From Thiemannella venezuelensis (GTDB lineage Bacteria; Actinomycetota; Actinomycetes; Streptosporangiales; Streptosporangiaceae): a stretch of DNA of 64,000 nt. Each line of letters starts with the position of its first letter. Position 1 is the stretch's first letter. A program made the translations under genes and the position numbers. The stretch covers positions 1-64,000 of the forward strand of contig NZ_JACHJJ010000015.1 of NCBI RefSeq assembly GCF_014203605.1, written 5' to 3'. The notes beneath the pieces are model-generated. The model saw only the letters and a list, made by a program, of their open reading frames with translations. It was not told the origin of the DNA and searched no databases. This document shows, one piece after another, positions 34,621 to 43,489 of this stretch.

Positions 34621-36177
34621 TTAAAAGTTGCCCTGCTCCTCGCCGGGCGGCCCGTCTTCCTCCCTCTCGCCCTCGCCCGGGGTGGGGGGGAGCGCGAGAG
34701 GGTCGAGCACCGGGTCCGGCCGGGCGTCCGCGATCCGCCGTACCTCCTCCTGGACCTGAGGTTCGTCCCAGTCCGGGTGGAGTATCTTCACCGCGGTCTC
34801 GTCCGAGACGGCTTCAGCGCGGCGCATCAGCTCAACCGTGGTGGCCAGGGCCTGGATGTCGGCGGAGACGGAGTCACCGAAGACGATGGCCGGCCGCTCC
34901 GGGACGACGCCGGAGGAGAAGAGGACGGCATCGAGCTGCAGCAGCATCTCGACCGCGGACGCCAGCTCCGGCGCGGTGTAGACAGCCTTCCGCCCCCTCG
35001 TCGTGAGGGAGCGGCGTTCCTTCGCGGCGACCTCTGTCGCCGTGACCGCGACGTCCCCGCTCAACCCGAAGGACTGGGCAGAGTAGCCGGTCGCCCTCAA
35101 GATGGCGGCGAGGAGGTCGGCTGCCGTGTCGCGGTGCTCGACGACGCGGATGGCGAACTGCTGGGGGCTGATCTCCATGCGGTCGTCGCCGCCGAGGACG
35201 TTCATCGTCTCGTAGAGCTCGCGCTCCGGGTCGAAGAACGCTCCCCGGCCCGGGCCCTGGTTCTGCAGGTACGAGGAGGGCACGATCAACCGCGCCTTCG
35301 CGAGGCGGATGTCGCGCATCCAGGACGTGTACACCTCGTCGAGGGCGTCCATCAGCCCGAGCACCGCGCCGTCGAAATCCGACCGGCCGAGGTTGGCGCC
35401 AGCCGGGAGGTTCCGCCACGTCCTGTTCGGGCGCATGTTCGGGACATAGACAGCCGTGCACCGGTCGAGGCCGGTGGCGATGACGGGCTCCAGGCCGGCG
35501 GTCTCCGGGTGCGAGGACAGGGGGAGGGGTTTGCCGAGGTCCCCGCGGGACCCGGTGTAGAGGCCGTGGAGGATCGCCCCGGGCTCGTGCCGCTCCAAGT
35601 GGATCAGGCGCTCGGTGTCGTTCGGCTGGTCGACGACCCGCCAGAACGTGCCCGCGTGCAGGCGGCCCCACCGCCACTCCGGGACCGCGGCATCCGCGTG
35701 GACGGCGGCGAGCCACGGGCCGGGCGCGACCTGCTGGTCCCAGACCCCCCGGAGGTAGTACCCGCCGAGCGCGGCGCCGACTTCGGCGCCTTCGAGGAGG
35801 GTTGCCTGGAGGCCGTTCTCGATGAGCTCGTCGATGCGGGCCTGCGTCTCCAGCGACTTGACCGTGATCGAGGGCGGCTCGGAGAAGAGCAGGTCCGCGG
35901 ACATCGTGCAGATGTCGGAGGCGACGGGCACGTGGAGTTTCGTCCTGCGCTCGCCGGCGGGGGTGGGCTGGCCCCAGAAGGTGCGGGCGAAGGCGCCGAC
36001 GATGCCGCCCCGGTACTGCGACGGCCGGTTCGCGGGCCGGTTGCCGTTGATGGGGTCGCCGTAGATGAGGGAGAGGGCGTCGGCGTCTCCGCGGTACCAG
36101 GCGTCGAGGACGCTGTACTGCTGGTAGATGGGGTCGAGGGCGGGGGGCGGCCAGGTGCCGCCGCTCGGCAGCGGCAT
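34621..36177 (-). CDS. Portal protein
   Basis: The 518-residue SPP1-type portal forms the dodecameric DNA gate. Recognised by the N-terminal HVPVASDICTMSADLLFSEPP, the central SSYLQNQGPGRGAFFDPE loop and the DTAADLLAAILRATGYSAQSFGLSG helix, plus an acidic disordered C-terminus. It is between terminase and MuF genes. Confidence 0.88.
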   Translation of the reverse strand: MPLPSGGTWPPPALDPIYQQYSVLDAWYRGDADALSLIYGDPINGNRPANRPSQYRGGIVGAFARTFWGQPTPAGERRTKLHVPVASDICTMSADLLFSEPPSITVKSLETQARIDELIENGLQATLLEGAEVGAALGGYYLRGVWDQQVAPGPWLAAVHADAAVPEWRWGRLHAGTFWRVVDQPNDTERLIHLERHEPGAILHGLYTGSRGDLGKPLPLSSHPETAGLEPVIATGLDRCTAVYVPNMRPNRTWRNLPAGANLGRSDFDGAVLGLMDALDEVYTSWMRDIRLAKARLIVPSSYLQNQGPGRGAFFDPERELYETMNVLGGDDRMEISPQQFAIRVVEHRDTAADLLAAILRATGYSAQSFGLSGDVAVTATEVAAKERRSLTTRGRKAVYTAPELASAVEMLLQLDAVLFSSGVVPERPAIVFGDSVSADIQALATTVELMRRAEAVSDETAVKILHPDWDEPQVQEEVRRIADARPDPVLDPLALPPTPGEGEREEDGPPGEEQGNF

Positions 36178-36296
36178 GACGTCCGTCCTCTCAGGCAGCG
36201 GAGGTGCCCGGCCCGCCTGTCACCCGTTCCCCAACGGAACAGGCAGGCCGGGAGATCATGATTTTTGCTCTGACGGAAAGTTGCAGAGCGATGAAA

Positions 36297-36334
36297 GGTC
36301 AACTACCGAGAATCAACATTCCCGTAAGTTGACC
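36297..36334. promoter_or_regulatory. Inverted repeat between terminase and portal genes
   Basis: GGTCAACT (36297-36304) is inverted at 36327-36334. The 175-base gap is AT-richer than the flanking genes. It may be a weak terminator or an operator for a portal promoter. Confidence 0.3.
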
Positions 36335-36352
36335 CGGAGAAATGTCCGATTT

Positions 36353-37594
36353 TCAGGCGGCGAGCTTGCCGGGCTCGACGAGCTGGTACTGCCAGACGTT
36401 GCGCGTCGTGTGGATCGCATACCGGCCCGCATCGAGCGAGTGGTCCGCCGCCTTGATCGGCTCGTCCTCGCCCTTCTCCGCCTTCTTGTCGTCCCATGAG
36501 TAACCGGGCACCTCCTCGATCCACCCCGCGCACGAGCGGTGGACGCGGAGCCGGTCGGTGGCCAAGAGGGAGGCGACGGTGCGGATCCCGGGGAGGACCT
36601 CATTCGCGCCGGCGGCTGTGGTGACGCCGTCGTAGTGGAGCTGGGCCCGGAACGAGGCCGCGCTGGGGTCGACGACCACGTACTGGGGGCGCTCGTGGCC
36701 GCCGCCGTTGAGCCAGGTCCGGAGTCGCTCGGAGTACTCGACATCGGTGAGGCTGCGCCGGTTGAGCTTGGAGTCGTACCGGAACTCCCGGGTGAAGTAG
36801 AGGCGGCCGTCGGCGCCCAGGCCGAGCATGAGCGCGGCGAACGGGTTGACGGTGCCGTAGTCCACCCCGGCGGCGATCCATTGGACGATGGGCGGCAGCT
36901 CGGTGACGACGTGGCGGGTCTCGTCCCACATGTCGAAGACCGCGCCCTCGGCGAGGCACCATTCACCGAGGATGAACCGGCGGTACCAGAGCCCGACGTA
37001 CTCCTGCTTGAGGGAGGTGACGTAGGCGGGGTCGAGGGCGGGGTTGTCGTCGAGGGTGAAATGCCAGTAGCGGAGATCGAGTTCACCTTGGCGGAGGATG
37101 AACTTCTTGCGTGCCCAGTGTGCCGGGCCGTCCGGGTTCGTCGTCGCGAACACCTTCGCCCCGGCCACGGAGAGACGGGCGAGGAGCTGGGTGAAGAAGT
37201 CCTCGGGGATGAGGGTGAGCTCGTCGACGTAGGCGCCGGCTGCGGTGAGGCCTCGGAGGCGTCCTTCGGCCTTGGCGTCGTTGGCGGTGATGACTTCGAT
37301 CTGGCGGCCGAGGATGGTGGCGGTGGGGGCGCCGCGCGTGTACTTCACGTGCTGGGCGGCCTCGCCGAAGATGCTTGGGTCTTGGAGCGGGCCGAAGACG
37401 TTGCGGGACACGGTGTCGTAGGTCTTGCCGGTGACGACGAGGGCGCCGCCGCGGGGGGCTTGGGCGACGTACATGAGCCAGCGCAGCAGGCTGGAGATGG
37501 TCTTGCCGGAGCGGACGGCGCCGGACCAGATGTTGATGCGCGCGGTCGCGTGGGCGATGGACTGCTCTTGGAGGTCACTTAGGCGCGGTGCCAT
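36353..37594 (-). CDS. Terminase large subunit
   Basis: This 413-residue packaging motor has Walker A GAVRSGKT (25-32), Walker B GAYVDEL, an ATPase coupling motif (VFATTNPDGP), and nuclease Asp residues in AGVDYGT, YVVVDPSA and ADHSLDAGRY. It cuts and translocates phage DNA. The gene start overlaps the small-subunit gene by 20 bases. Confidence 0.93.
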   Translation of the reverse strand: MAPRLSDLQEQSIAHATARINIWSGAVRSGKTISSLLRWLMYVAQAPRGGALVVTGKTYDTVSRNVFGPLQDPSIFGEAAQHVKYTRGAPTATILGRQIEVITANDAKAEGRLRGLTAAGAYVDELTLIPEDFFTQLLARLSVAGAKVFATTNPDGPAHWARKKFILRQGELDLRYWHFTLDDNPALDPAYVTSLKQEYVGLWYRRFILGEWCLAEGAVFDMWDETRHVVTELPPIVQWIAAGVDYGTVNPFAALMLGLGADGRLYFTREFRYDSKLNRRSLTDVEYSERLRTWLNGGGHERPQYVVVDPSAASFRAQLHYDGVTTAAGANEVLPGIRTVASLLATDRLRVHRSCAGWIEEVPGYSWDDKKAEKGEDEPIKAADHSLDAGRYAIHTTRNVWQYQLVEPGKLAA

Positions 37595-38084
37595 GGCGCT
37601 CCTGCATCCCGTCGAGCAGCGCCCCGAGCAGGGACACGGCCTGCTCGGCTCCGGCGCCGGAGTCGTGCCGGTCGATGACGACGTGCTTGTCGATGGCGAC
37701 CGCGGCCGACGTCATCAGGTTCCGCAGTTCGGCGGCCGGCGGCTTCGGCAGCACCTTCGAGTTGAAGGTGTTGTCTTTCCCGCCGAACGAGTAGACGAGG
37801 TACTCGCCGTCCATCTGGTCGAGCAGGTCGCCCGCCTTGGCGAGGAGGCGGCGGGACAGCTCGGCGCGGACGGCGCGGTTGTCGGCCTGCTTCGCCTCGG
37901 TCGCACGTTTCGTCGATGACCGGTCAAACGCGGTGGTCAGCCCGTTGCGTTTGGCGATGTTGGTGACGGTGCCGACGCTGACGTCGTGGTCGCGGGCGAT
38001 GGCGTTACGGGACTTCTGGCTGGCCTTGATGTCGTCGAGGATCGCCTGGCGCTTGTCGTCGGGGAGGGCTTTGCCTCGGGGCAC
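37575..38084 (-). CDS. Terminase small subunit-like DNA-binding protein
   Basis: The 169-residue protein has an N-terminal helix-turn-helix (RQAILDDIKASQKSRNAIARDHDVSVGTVTNIAKRNG) and a helical oligomerisation region. It lies directly upstream of and overlapping the large subunit. Recognition of phage DNA ends is the expected role. Confidence 0.8.
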   Translation of the reverse strand: MPRGKALPDDKRQAILDDIKASQKSRNAIARDHDVSVGTVTNIAKRNGLTTAFDRSSTKRATEAKQADNRAVRAELSRRLLAKAGDLLDQMDGEYLVYSFGGKDNTFNSKVLPKPPAAELRNLMTSAAVAIDKHVVIDRHDSGAGAEQAVSLLGALLDGMQERHGTAPK

Positions 38085-38108
38085 ACGAGCTCACCCCCGG
38101 ACATGGGA

Positions 38109-38132
38109 AAGCCCCGCGCAGTGGCGGGGCTT
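38109..38132. terminator. Hairpin between early and late operons
   Basis: AAGCCCCGC (38109-38117) pairs exactly with GCGGGGCTT (38124-38132), loop six bases. It separates the replication genes upstream from the packaging genes downstream. Confidence 0.7.
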
Positions 38133-38169
38133 CAGCGGATATACGTCTCCGGGAAGAGGATCTCATGGC

Positions 38170-38178
38170 TGTGGATAA
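38170..38178 (-). other. Perfect DnaA-box 9-mer
   Basis: TTATCCACA on the minus strand, 85 bases upstream of the small terminase start. Rare by chance at this GC content. A single box cannot define an origin. Confidence 0.35.
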
Positions 38179-38198
38179 CTCGTCAAGCATGGCGCTGA

Positions 38199-38738
38199 TC
38201 AGGCGCGATTCTCCAGTTCGCTGAGTCTTGCTTTCAGCTCTGCGATCTCTGTTTCGGTGCGCTCAACGCGCTCGCTCTGCGCGGCCACGGCCTGTTCCAG
38301 GCGGCGTTGCCGTACATCGAACCGGCGGTTGAACTCCATCTGGTACGAGAAGGCAGTGGCAACCGCTTCGAGTGCTCGACGGGTGTGGTCGTCGACCTGG
38401 TTGAGGTCCACGTTCGTGGCCACGCGATGGCCTCGTTCCAGGGCGCGGGATGAACGGGCCTGCTGACGTCTGGCCAGCACGAGGTGTTCGCTTGCTTCAA
38501 CGATGCGGTATCCCTGGTTGGGTACGGAGTCGAGAGCGCGCTTGTCGACGTCCTGGTACTCCTTTGCGGCTCGCCGTACGGCCATCTGGATGGGGTGGCG
38601 TTCCTTCTCGGGGTTGAGGCCGAGGGCTTCGCCGAGCTGTTCATAGGTGACCACGTCGCCGATGTTCGCGGCCTTGAGGTGTTCGTAGACGGTGCGCCAG
38701 CGAGCCTGATCTCCGATGGGGGCGAAGGTGGGCATCAT
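38199..38738 (-). CDS. DNA-binding-like protein with C-terminal coiled coil
   Basis: The 179-residue protein has an N-terminal winged-helix-like part (WRTVYEHLKAANIGDVVTYEQLGEALGL) and a leucine-rich coiled coil at the end (ETEIAELKARLSELENRA). Related proteins occur in actinophages before terminase genes. Function unknown. Confidence 0.6.
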   Translation of the reverse strand: MMPTFAPIGDQARWRTVYEHLKAANIGDVVTYEQLGEALGLNPEKERHPIQMAVRRAAKEYQDVDKRALDSVPNQGYRIVEASEHLVLARRQQARSSRALERGHRVATNVDLNQVDDHTRRALEAVATAFSYQMEFNRRFDVRQRRLEQAVAAQSERVERTETEIAELKARLSELENRA

Positions 38739-39307
38739 GCCTCCTCGATGGTGGCGGTGAAGCGGCCGTAGCGGGGGCGCCAGTCGCCGAGCCCGATGAG
38801 ACTGCCAGCGGTGTCGGCGATCTCGCGGAGTTCAGCGAGGTCGAGGATTTCGGTGTCGAGGATGCCGGTGGCGCGGCATCGCCAGTTGCGGAACTGAGGA
38901 CGGCAACGCATGGTGCGGGAAGTGCCGACCTTCACGGAGGCGATGTGCCGGAAGTTCTCGTCGGCCCATAGGCCGTCGATGGTGCGGGGGCCGTCGTAGG
39001 CGAGCGGGTTGACGTCGGTGGTGATGAAGACGCCTTCCTTGATGCGGGGCCCGCGCTTCGATTTCTTGGCCCCGTCGAACAGGGCTCTCCAGATGTTGTC
39101 GGCAGGGATGTACGGGCCGATGTCGTCGTCGAAGTAGAGGCTCCCCGCGTGCTCCAGGCGGGCGATCTCCTCGTGGTTCTCGTCGGTTTTGCCGCGCTTG
39201 CTGGTGACGGATTTGAGTGCCTTGGTGGCGGGGTCGAGCGGGTTGGCGAGCCGCGAGTTGTGCATGAGCAGGGTCGCGGTGCCGGTGATCGTGATGGTGA
39301 AGTCCAT
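38735..39307 (-). CDS. Conserved actinophage protein, unknown function
   Basis: The 190-residue protein starts MDFTITITGTATLLMHNSRLANPLDPATKAL and contains GPYIPADNIWRALFDGAKKS and RHIASVKVGTSRTMRCRP. It is a recurrent actinophage family that I cannot assign. Start chosen at 39305-39307, since it gives the usual N-terminus. Directly downstream of the pentanucleotide repeat tract. Confidence 0.65.
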   Translation of the reverse strand: MDFTITITGTATLLMHNSRLANPLDPATKALKSVTSKRGKTDENHEEIARLEHAGSLYFDDDIGPYIPADNIWRALFDGAKKSKRGPRIKEGVFITTDVNPLAYDGPRTIDGLWADENFRHIASVKVGTSRTMRCRPQFRNWRCRATGILDTEILDLAELREIADTAGSLIGLGDWRPRYGRFTATIEEA

Positions 39308-39600
39308 GCTCACTCCTGTCGTTGAGCCCAAGCCTTGCCACGCCACGCCGGGCCAGGCCTAACCTTGCCGTGCCCTACCGCGCTGAGCCTGGCCACGCCG
39401 AGCCGAGCCTCGCCGTGCGCGGGCGTCGAGGCCTCGCACCTCGAAGGCTGCTGGTCGCCCTACCTGAATCCCCATGCCTTGCCGTGCCTTGCCGTGCCAT
39501 GCCGGGCCTTGCCTTGCCTGGCCATGCCAGGCCTTGCCGCGTAGCCCGCCATAGCGGCGCGCAGCCCACGCTAAACCCTGTGAACAGTGTGCAAACAAAA
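39308..39600. repeat. GCC-phased pentanucleotide repeat tract
   Basis: The plus strand is built from five-base units ending in GCC (for example CTTGCC-GTGCC, ATGCC, GGGCC), clearest at 39,340-39,420 and 39,470-39,540. Units vary in the first two bases. It has no convincing gene: open frames here are just translations of the repeat. It lies between two leftward genes of the early operon. Confidence 0.8.
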
Positions 39601-39604
39601 AACT

Positions 39605-40264
39605 TCACGCGACATCTTTCTCAGCAGCCTGGACGTGCCGGGCGAGCCGCTCCCAGTCCTGGATCGGCCACACCGGCTGTCCACCCCACCAGGTGCCGAC
39701 CTCCCGGGCGGGGGGCTCACAGACGCCGTGGCAGACGATCGCGACCAGGCCGCCGGGCAGCTCCCGTACCCGCCACACGCCAACCTCGTGACACCACGGG
39801 CACTCCACGTCGAGGGTCTGGCCGTCGTAGACGAGGCACAGCGCGCGGGCGGTCTGGTCGACCATCCAGCGGGCGATCGGCGCGGCGTGCTCGACCAGCT
39901 CCTCGGTGAGGTGGGCGGCGGCGTAGGCGAGGTACGGCCACGCGTCGAGCTCACCCATACCGGGCGGCGGCAGCACGGGAAGACTCGCGTGCTCGGCCAC
40001 CATCGCGGCGAGGTCGTCGGCGGCGACGAGAATGTCGAGCGCGGTGGACAGGATGGCGACGTCGACCGGGGCCGGCGACTCACCCAGGCTGAGCGTGGTC
40101 CGCTCGAAGCGTTCGACGCGCGCCTGGGCGTCCCGGGCGGCTCGGGCCTCAGGGGAGAGGGTGGGCTGCCTCCACGGGCGCCGGGTGCCGGGAATTCTCG
40201 CCTCCACGAGGTCTGGCCAGTATTCGATGACCCATTCCAGGTCCGCCACCACTTCGTCACGCAT
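39605..40264 (-). CDS. Phage protein with CPWC zinc-type motif
   Basis: The 219-residue protein starts MRDEVVADLEWVIEYWPDLVEARIPGT. The C-terminal half has ECPWCHEVGVWRVRELPGGLVAIVCHGVC, a four-Cys metal-site pattern. It is a family seen in actinophages with no known function. Confidence 0.65.
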   Translation of the reverse strand: MRDEVVADLEWVIEYWPDLVEARIPGTRRPWRQPTLSPEARAARDAQARVERFERTTLSLGESPAPVDVAILSTALDILVAADDLAAMVAEHASLPVLPPPGMGELDAWPYLAYAAAHLTEELVEHAAPIARWMVDQTARALCLVYDGQTLDVECPWCHEVGVWRVRELPGGLVAIVCHGVCEPPAREVGTWWGGQPVWPIQDWERLARHVQAAEKDVA

Positions 40265-40277
40265 AAAAGGTGCCTCC

Positions 40278-40628
40278 TCAGAATGGTGGTTCGTCGGGAA
40301 TAGGCTGGCCGTACGGGAGAACGAGCGGGATCGGCGGAGAACGAAACGCGGGCGCGACTGCTCCGGGCGGACAATGGTGGTCGGCGACGACTTTCCATTC
40401 CCTGGTTCCGGCGATTCGGAATGAATCCCGGTAGACGAGAAAAGGCTTCCGGGGCATGCCGAGGGGGTGGAGGTCGTAGGTGTGTCGGCCGGCGAGGATC
40501 TCGGCGAGCTCCTGCTCCCGGGTGAGCGGCTGAGCAGTGGCGCGGATGGGGAGGGCCTGATCGTGCCCAACCAAGATCATGATGCCGCATCGAGGGCAGG
40601 CGTCGAGCACCGCGGGTATGGAGATCAT
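40278..40628 (-). CDS. Small zinc-finger-like phage protein
   Basis: The 116-residue protein has an N-terminal CPRCG, a single potential zinc knuckle half with HHC later, and a proline-rich C-terminus. It starts 23 bases from the 94-bp repeat module. Function unknown. Confidence 0.5.
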   Translation of the reverse strand: MISIPAVLDACPRCGIMILVGHDQALPIRATAQPLTREQELAEILAGRHTYDLHPLGMPRKPFLVYRDSFRIAGTREWKVVADHHCPPGAVAPAFRSPPIPLVLPYGQPIPDEPPF

Positions 40629-40650
40629 TCCGGACCCCGGAATGACGGTT

Positions 40651-40744
40651 GTGACGGATGACAGTTCTTTTCTCGTTCCCCTCTCACATGCGTGTGTGCG
40701 CGCGCACGTAAGGCGATAACCAGACGGAATCTGTCATCTGTCAT
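40651..40744. repeat. 94-bp module copy 2: inverted arms around GC palindrome
   Basis: GTGACGGATGACAG (40651-40664) is inverted with one mismatch at 40731-40744, around CGTGTGTGCGCGCGCACG. Same length and spacing as 11,377-11,470, about 85% identical. Additional TGACGGATGTGTCAC at 40,798-40,812 mirrors the extra element of copy 1. It lies at the 3' end of the primase gene, a usual place for a phage replication origin. Confidence 0.75.
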
Positions 40745-40824
40745 CGGCGACCCGAAAAATCGACCATCCTTGCAGGTCAGGCCGTGGTTTTCGGCGATGA
40801 CGGATGTGTCACCGCAAACTGTCA

Positions 40825-43404
40825 TCACCATCCGGGCCCGCCGTACGGCTGATCGTCCGATCCCGGCCTATCGTCCCTATGGGACATTCCGGGCTGTGAC
40901 AGATGTGGAGCGCTCGCTGGAGCCGATGACGGATCCGAGTCGTCCACCGTGAGGAGCGTGATACCCGTATATGACCTGGCTCGGGAGTTTCGTGTCTGGC
41001 CGACGTTGAAGCGACGGGAGAGCTCCATGGTGAGCCGCTTCGCCGACACCGGAGACTCGCCCTCGCTGAAGCACCACCGCTCGTAGGCCTCCCTCAGCTT
41101 CGTCCCCTGGATCTGGACCTGGTCGCTGCTGGCGAGGTGGCAGCACTCGGTCACGAACCTCTGCACGGTGTCCTGGTCGGCCTCATAGTCGCTGGTCGCG
41201 GCGAGGACGGTGGAGGGTTCGGCGAGGCCGCCGGCGACGTACTGGGCCGCGCCCTGGATGATCCAGGCGAGCAGGGCCGGGCCGTGCTCGCGCACGAGGA
41301 TCCCTTGCAGGTCGTCGACCATCTTCTCGGGTTCGACCTCGTGGTCGAAGGGGATGAGGCGGAGCCTGCGCCAGAAGGACCGGCCGCCGGACCGGACGGC
41401 GGGTCGGTGGTTGCCCATGAGCCACAGATGGTGGGTGGCCTGGAACGTGAAGTGGTCCTGACGCATAAATCTTGCGGTCAGGGAATCACCGCCGGTGAGC
41501 TGCTTAACTTTTGTCTCGTCGAACCTGGCATCCTCGTCCACCTCACTGCAGACGACCATTCTCATACCGGCGAGACGAGCGATTTCGGTTTCGTGCTGGG
41601 TGCCATTCTTCGCCATGAGGAAGCCGGACGGCGCGGTGGTCGCATAATCGCCGAGAACACCGATGAGGCTTTCCAGGAAAACACCTTTACCGTTTCCTCC
41701 GCTGCCGACCGCGAACGGAAGGACATGCTTCGCCACCGAACCGGTCGCGGAGTAGCCGACGAGGCGCTGCAGGTAGGCGACCAGCTCGGTGTCCTGGCCG
41801 AAGGTGTCGGCCAGGAACTCGTGCCAACGCCCGGGGTCGGCGTCCGGGTCGGGGCTGCAGGTGGTGACCTTCGTGTGCAGCCGGGCCGGGTCCGCGGGGC
41901 CCAGCTCGCCGGTCTCCAGGTTGACAACCCCCGCCGGGGTGTTGAGCTCCATCGGGTGTGCGTCGAGGTCGTCGAACCGGACGACGACCCGGACGTCGGT
42001 GGAGGCCTGCAGCAGCATGTTGGTGGTGCCCTGCGCCGACAGCGCCTTCTTCTTCCAGGAGACGGCGGCCTTGTCGTCTTCGGGGAGGCCGCGGGCGACC
42101 TGCTTGCCGTACTCGCGGACGAGGCCGCCGCCGGCGGGCTGGAATGCCCACCTCGTGCCGTCCCACGCGATCCACCGGCCCCGCTCCGGCACGTACCGGA
42201 TCACCGTGCCGAACTGCTCGATCAGGTCGAGGGCGCCGCCGTCGTCGGACTGCGCGTACGTCTTCTCCACCACCTGCAGCCGGGGGGCGAGCTGGTGGAC
42301 GGTGGCCAGGTTCCCGTCGACGACCGGGCCCGGGCCGGGGGCAGGTGATGCGGGGCGGGTGGGTTCGACGCGGACGCCGTACCCGCGCGCCTGCAACGCC
42401 TTGGCGGCCGCCGAGTGGTCGCCGCCGTACTCCAGGTGCGCGACCGCCCCGAACCGGTCGTAGGGCCGCTCGGACTCGAATTCCGTGCTGGTGGTCCAGA
42501 CGTACAGGTTGTCGCCGTCGTTGCGGCCGGTGGTCGCGGAGATGCCCTGTTTCTTGCCGGGCCGCCGCCAGTAGGTGACCCCCGCCGTGTCGGTCCAGAG
42601 CTTCGTCCAGCCCCGGGGAACGAGGATCTCGTCCCACGTGCTCTTGGCGTTGTAGTCGTCGCCGGGGGAGACGCTGCCGTCGTCGTCGAACCCGCTCGCG
42701 GGCTGGGAGAAGAGAGGGCTGGACGGGGCGGCCGCGGCCGCGGTCTGCTCGCTGGGGTGCGGCATCCGGTCGAACACAGTCGCCAGGTGGTGGAGGCTGT
42801 CGCGTTCTTCCGCACTGATGGTGGGGATGGTGGCGGGTCCGCCGGCGGCGAGCACCCACGGCTTCCCGCTTGGGTGGGTGGGTCCGGAGGAGGGGGCGAG
42901 GACGACCCAGCCGCCTTCCCCGCGGGTTTCGGCGAGCACTTCGATGGTGGGGCGGCCGGTGGCTTCGTCGACGGGCCCGGGGCGGCGGGCCAGCTTCGTG
43001 TTCTTCGCGACCGGTCCGTCTACTTTGTAAAGGAGGTGGACGCCGCCGGACGGCGTCGTCTCCAGGTAGCCGGTCATGACGCGCCGCCACAGGTCGCCGA
43101 GCCCGGACGCTTCGGCCAGCTGCGTCATCTCGACGCCGATCCCGTCGGCGACCGCCCGGCCCTCGAGCTCCAGCATTTCGAGGTCGCCGGAGACGGCTCC
43201 GGTGACGACGCCGAGCCCATGCTGCAGTTCCTGCGTGGGCCAGGCGGTGAACCACTTCTGCACCTGTTCCCGGGTGGGGCGCTCCTGCTGGTAGGCCTTC
43301 CACGGCACGCCGGGCCGCTTGGATCCGTCCGGGGCGGCCGGGAGTACGCACAGGCCCGCGTCCCAGAGTCGGAGGGCCGTCGTCAGGAGCTGGTTGTCGT
43401 CCAA
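40825..43404 (-). CDS. Primase-polymerase/D5-type helicase fusion
   Basis: The protein is 859 residues. The N-terminal prim-pol domain (residues about 10-200: LWDAGLCVLPAAPDGSKRPGVPW, HLLYKVDGPVAKN) is followed by a linker with a D5_N region (RWIAWDGTRWAFQP) and an SF3 helicase (Walker A PFAVGSGGNGKGVFLESL, about 568; Walker B-like MVVCSEVDED; arginine region GRSFWRRLRLIPFD). It primes and unwinds phage DNA. The C-terminus (AYERWCFSEGESPVSAKRLTMEL) is a typical winged-helix tail. Confidence 0.92.
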   Translation of the reverse strand: MDDNQLLTTALRLWDAGLCVLPAAPDGSKRPGVPWKAYQQERPTREQVQKWFTAWPTQELQHGLGVVTGAVSGDLEMLELEGRAVADGIGVEMTQLAEASGLGDLWRRVMTGYLETTPSGGVHLLYKVDGPVAKNTKLARRPGPVDEATGRPTIEVLAETRGEGGWVVLAPSSGPTHPSGKPWVLAAGGPATIPTISAEERDSLHHLATVFDRMPHPSEQTAAAAAPSSPLFSQPASGFDDDGSVSPGDDYNAKSTWDEILVPRGWTKLWTDTAGVTYWRRPGKKQGISATTGRNDGDNLYVWTTSTEFESERPYDRFGAVAHLEYGGDHSAAAKALQARGYGVRVEPTRPASPAPGPGPVVDGNLATVHQLAPRLQVVEKTYAQSDDGGALDLIEQFGTVIRYVPERGRWIAWDGTRWAFQPAGGGLVREYGKQVARGLPEDDKAAVSWKKKALSAQGTTNMLLQASTDVRVVVRFDDLDAHPMELNTPAGVVNLETGELGPADPARLHTKVTTCSPDPDADPGRWHEFLADTFGQDTELVAYLQRLVGYSATGSVAKHVLPFAVGSGGNGKGVFLESLIGVLGDYATTAPSGFLMAKNGTQHETEIARLAGMRMVVCSEVDEDARFDETKVKQLTGGDSLTARFMRQDHFTFQATHHLWLMGNHRPAVRSGGRSFWRRLRLIPFDHEVEPEKMVDDLQGILVREHGPALLAWIIQGAAQYVAGGLAEPSTVLAATSDYEADQDTVQRFVTECCHLASSDQVQIQGTKLREAYERWCFSEGESPVSAKRLTMELSRRFNVGQTRNSRARSYTGITLLTVDDSDPSSAPASAPHLSQPGMSHRDDRPGSDDQPYGGPGW

Positions 43405-43441
43405 GTTGCGCTTCCCTCGGTGGTGCCGGGTGGGACGGGGA

Positions 43442-43476
43442 AGCCCCGGAGACGACTCGCGCTCGTCTCCGGGGCT
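43442..43476. terminator. Perfect 14-bp hairpin between accessory and primase genes
   Basis: AGCCCCGGAGACGA (43442-43455) is inverted at 43463-43476 with a 7-base loop. No T-tract. It lies between the stop of the gene at 43,490 and the primase start. Confidence 0.6.
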
Positions 43477-43489
43477 GCTCGGGGCCGCC

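Noticed and set aside
39359-39608. Two minus-strand small open frames in the GCC repeat tract
   Set aside because: They only translate the pentanucleotide repeat (Gly/Ala/Trp/Gln/Arg cycles) and have no start site support.
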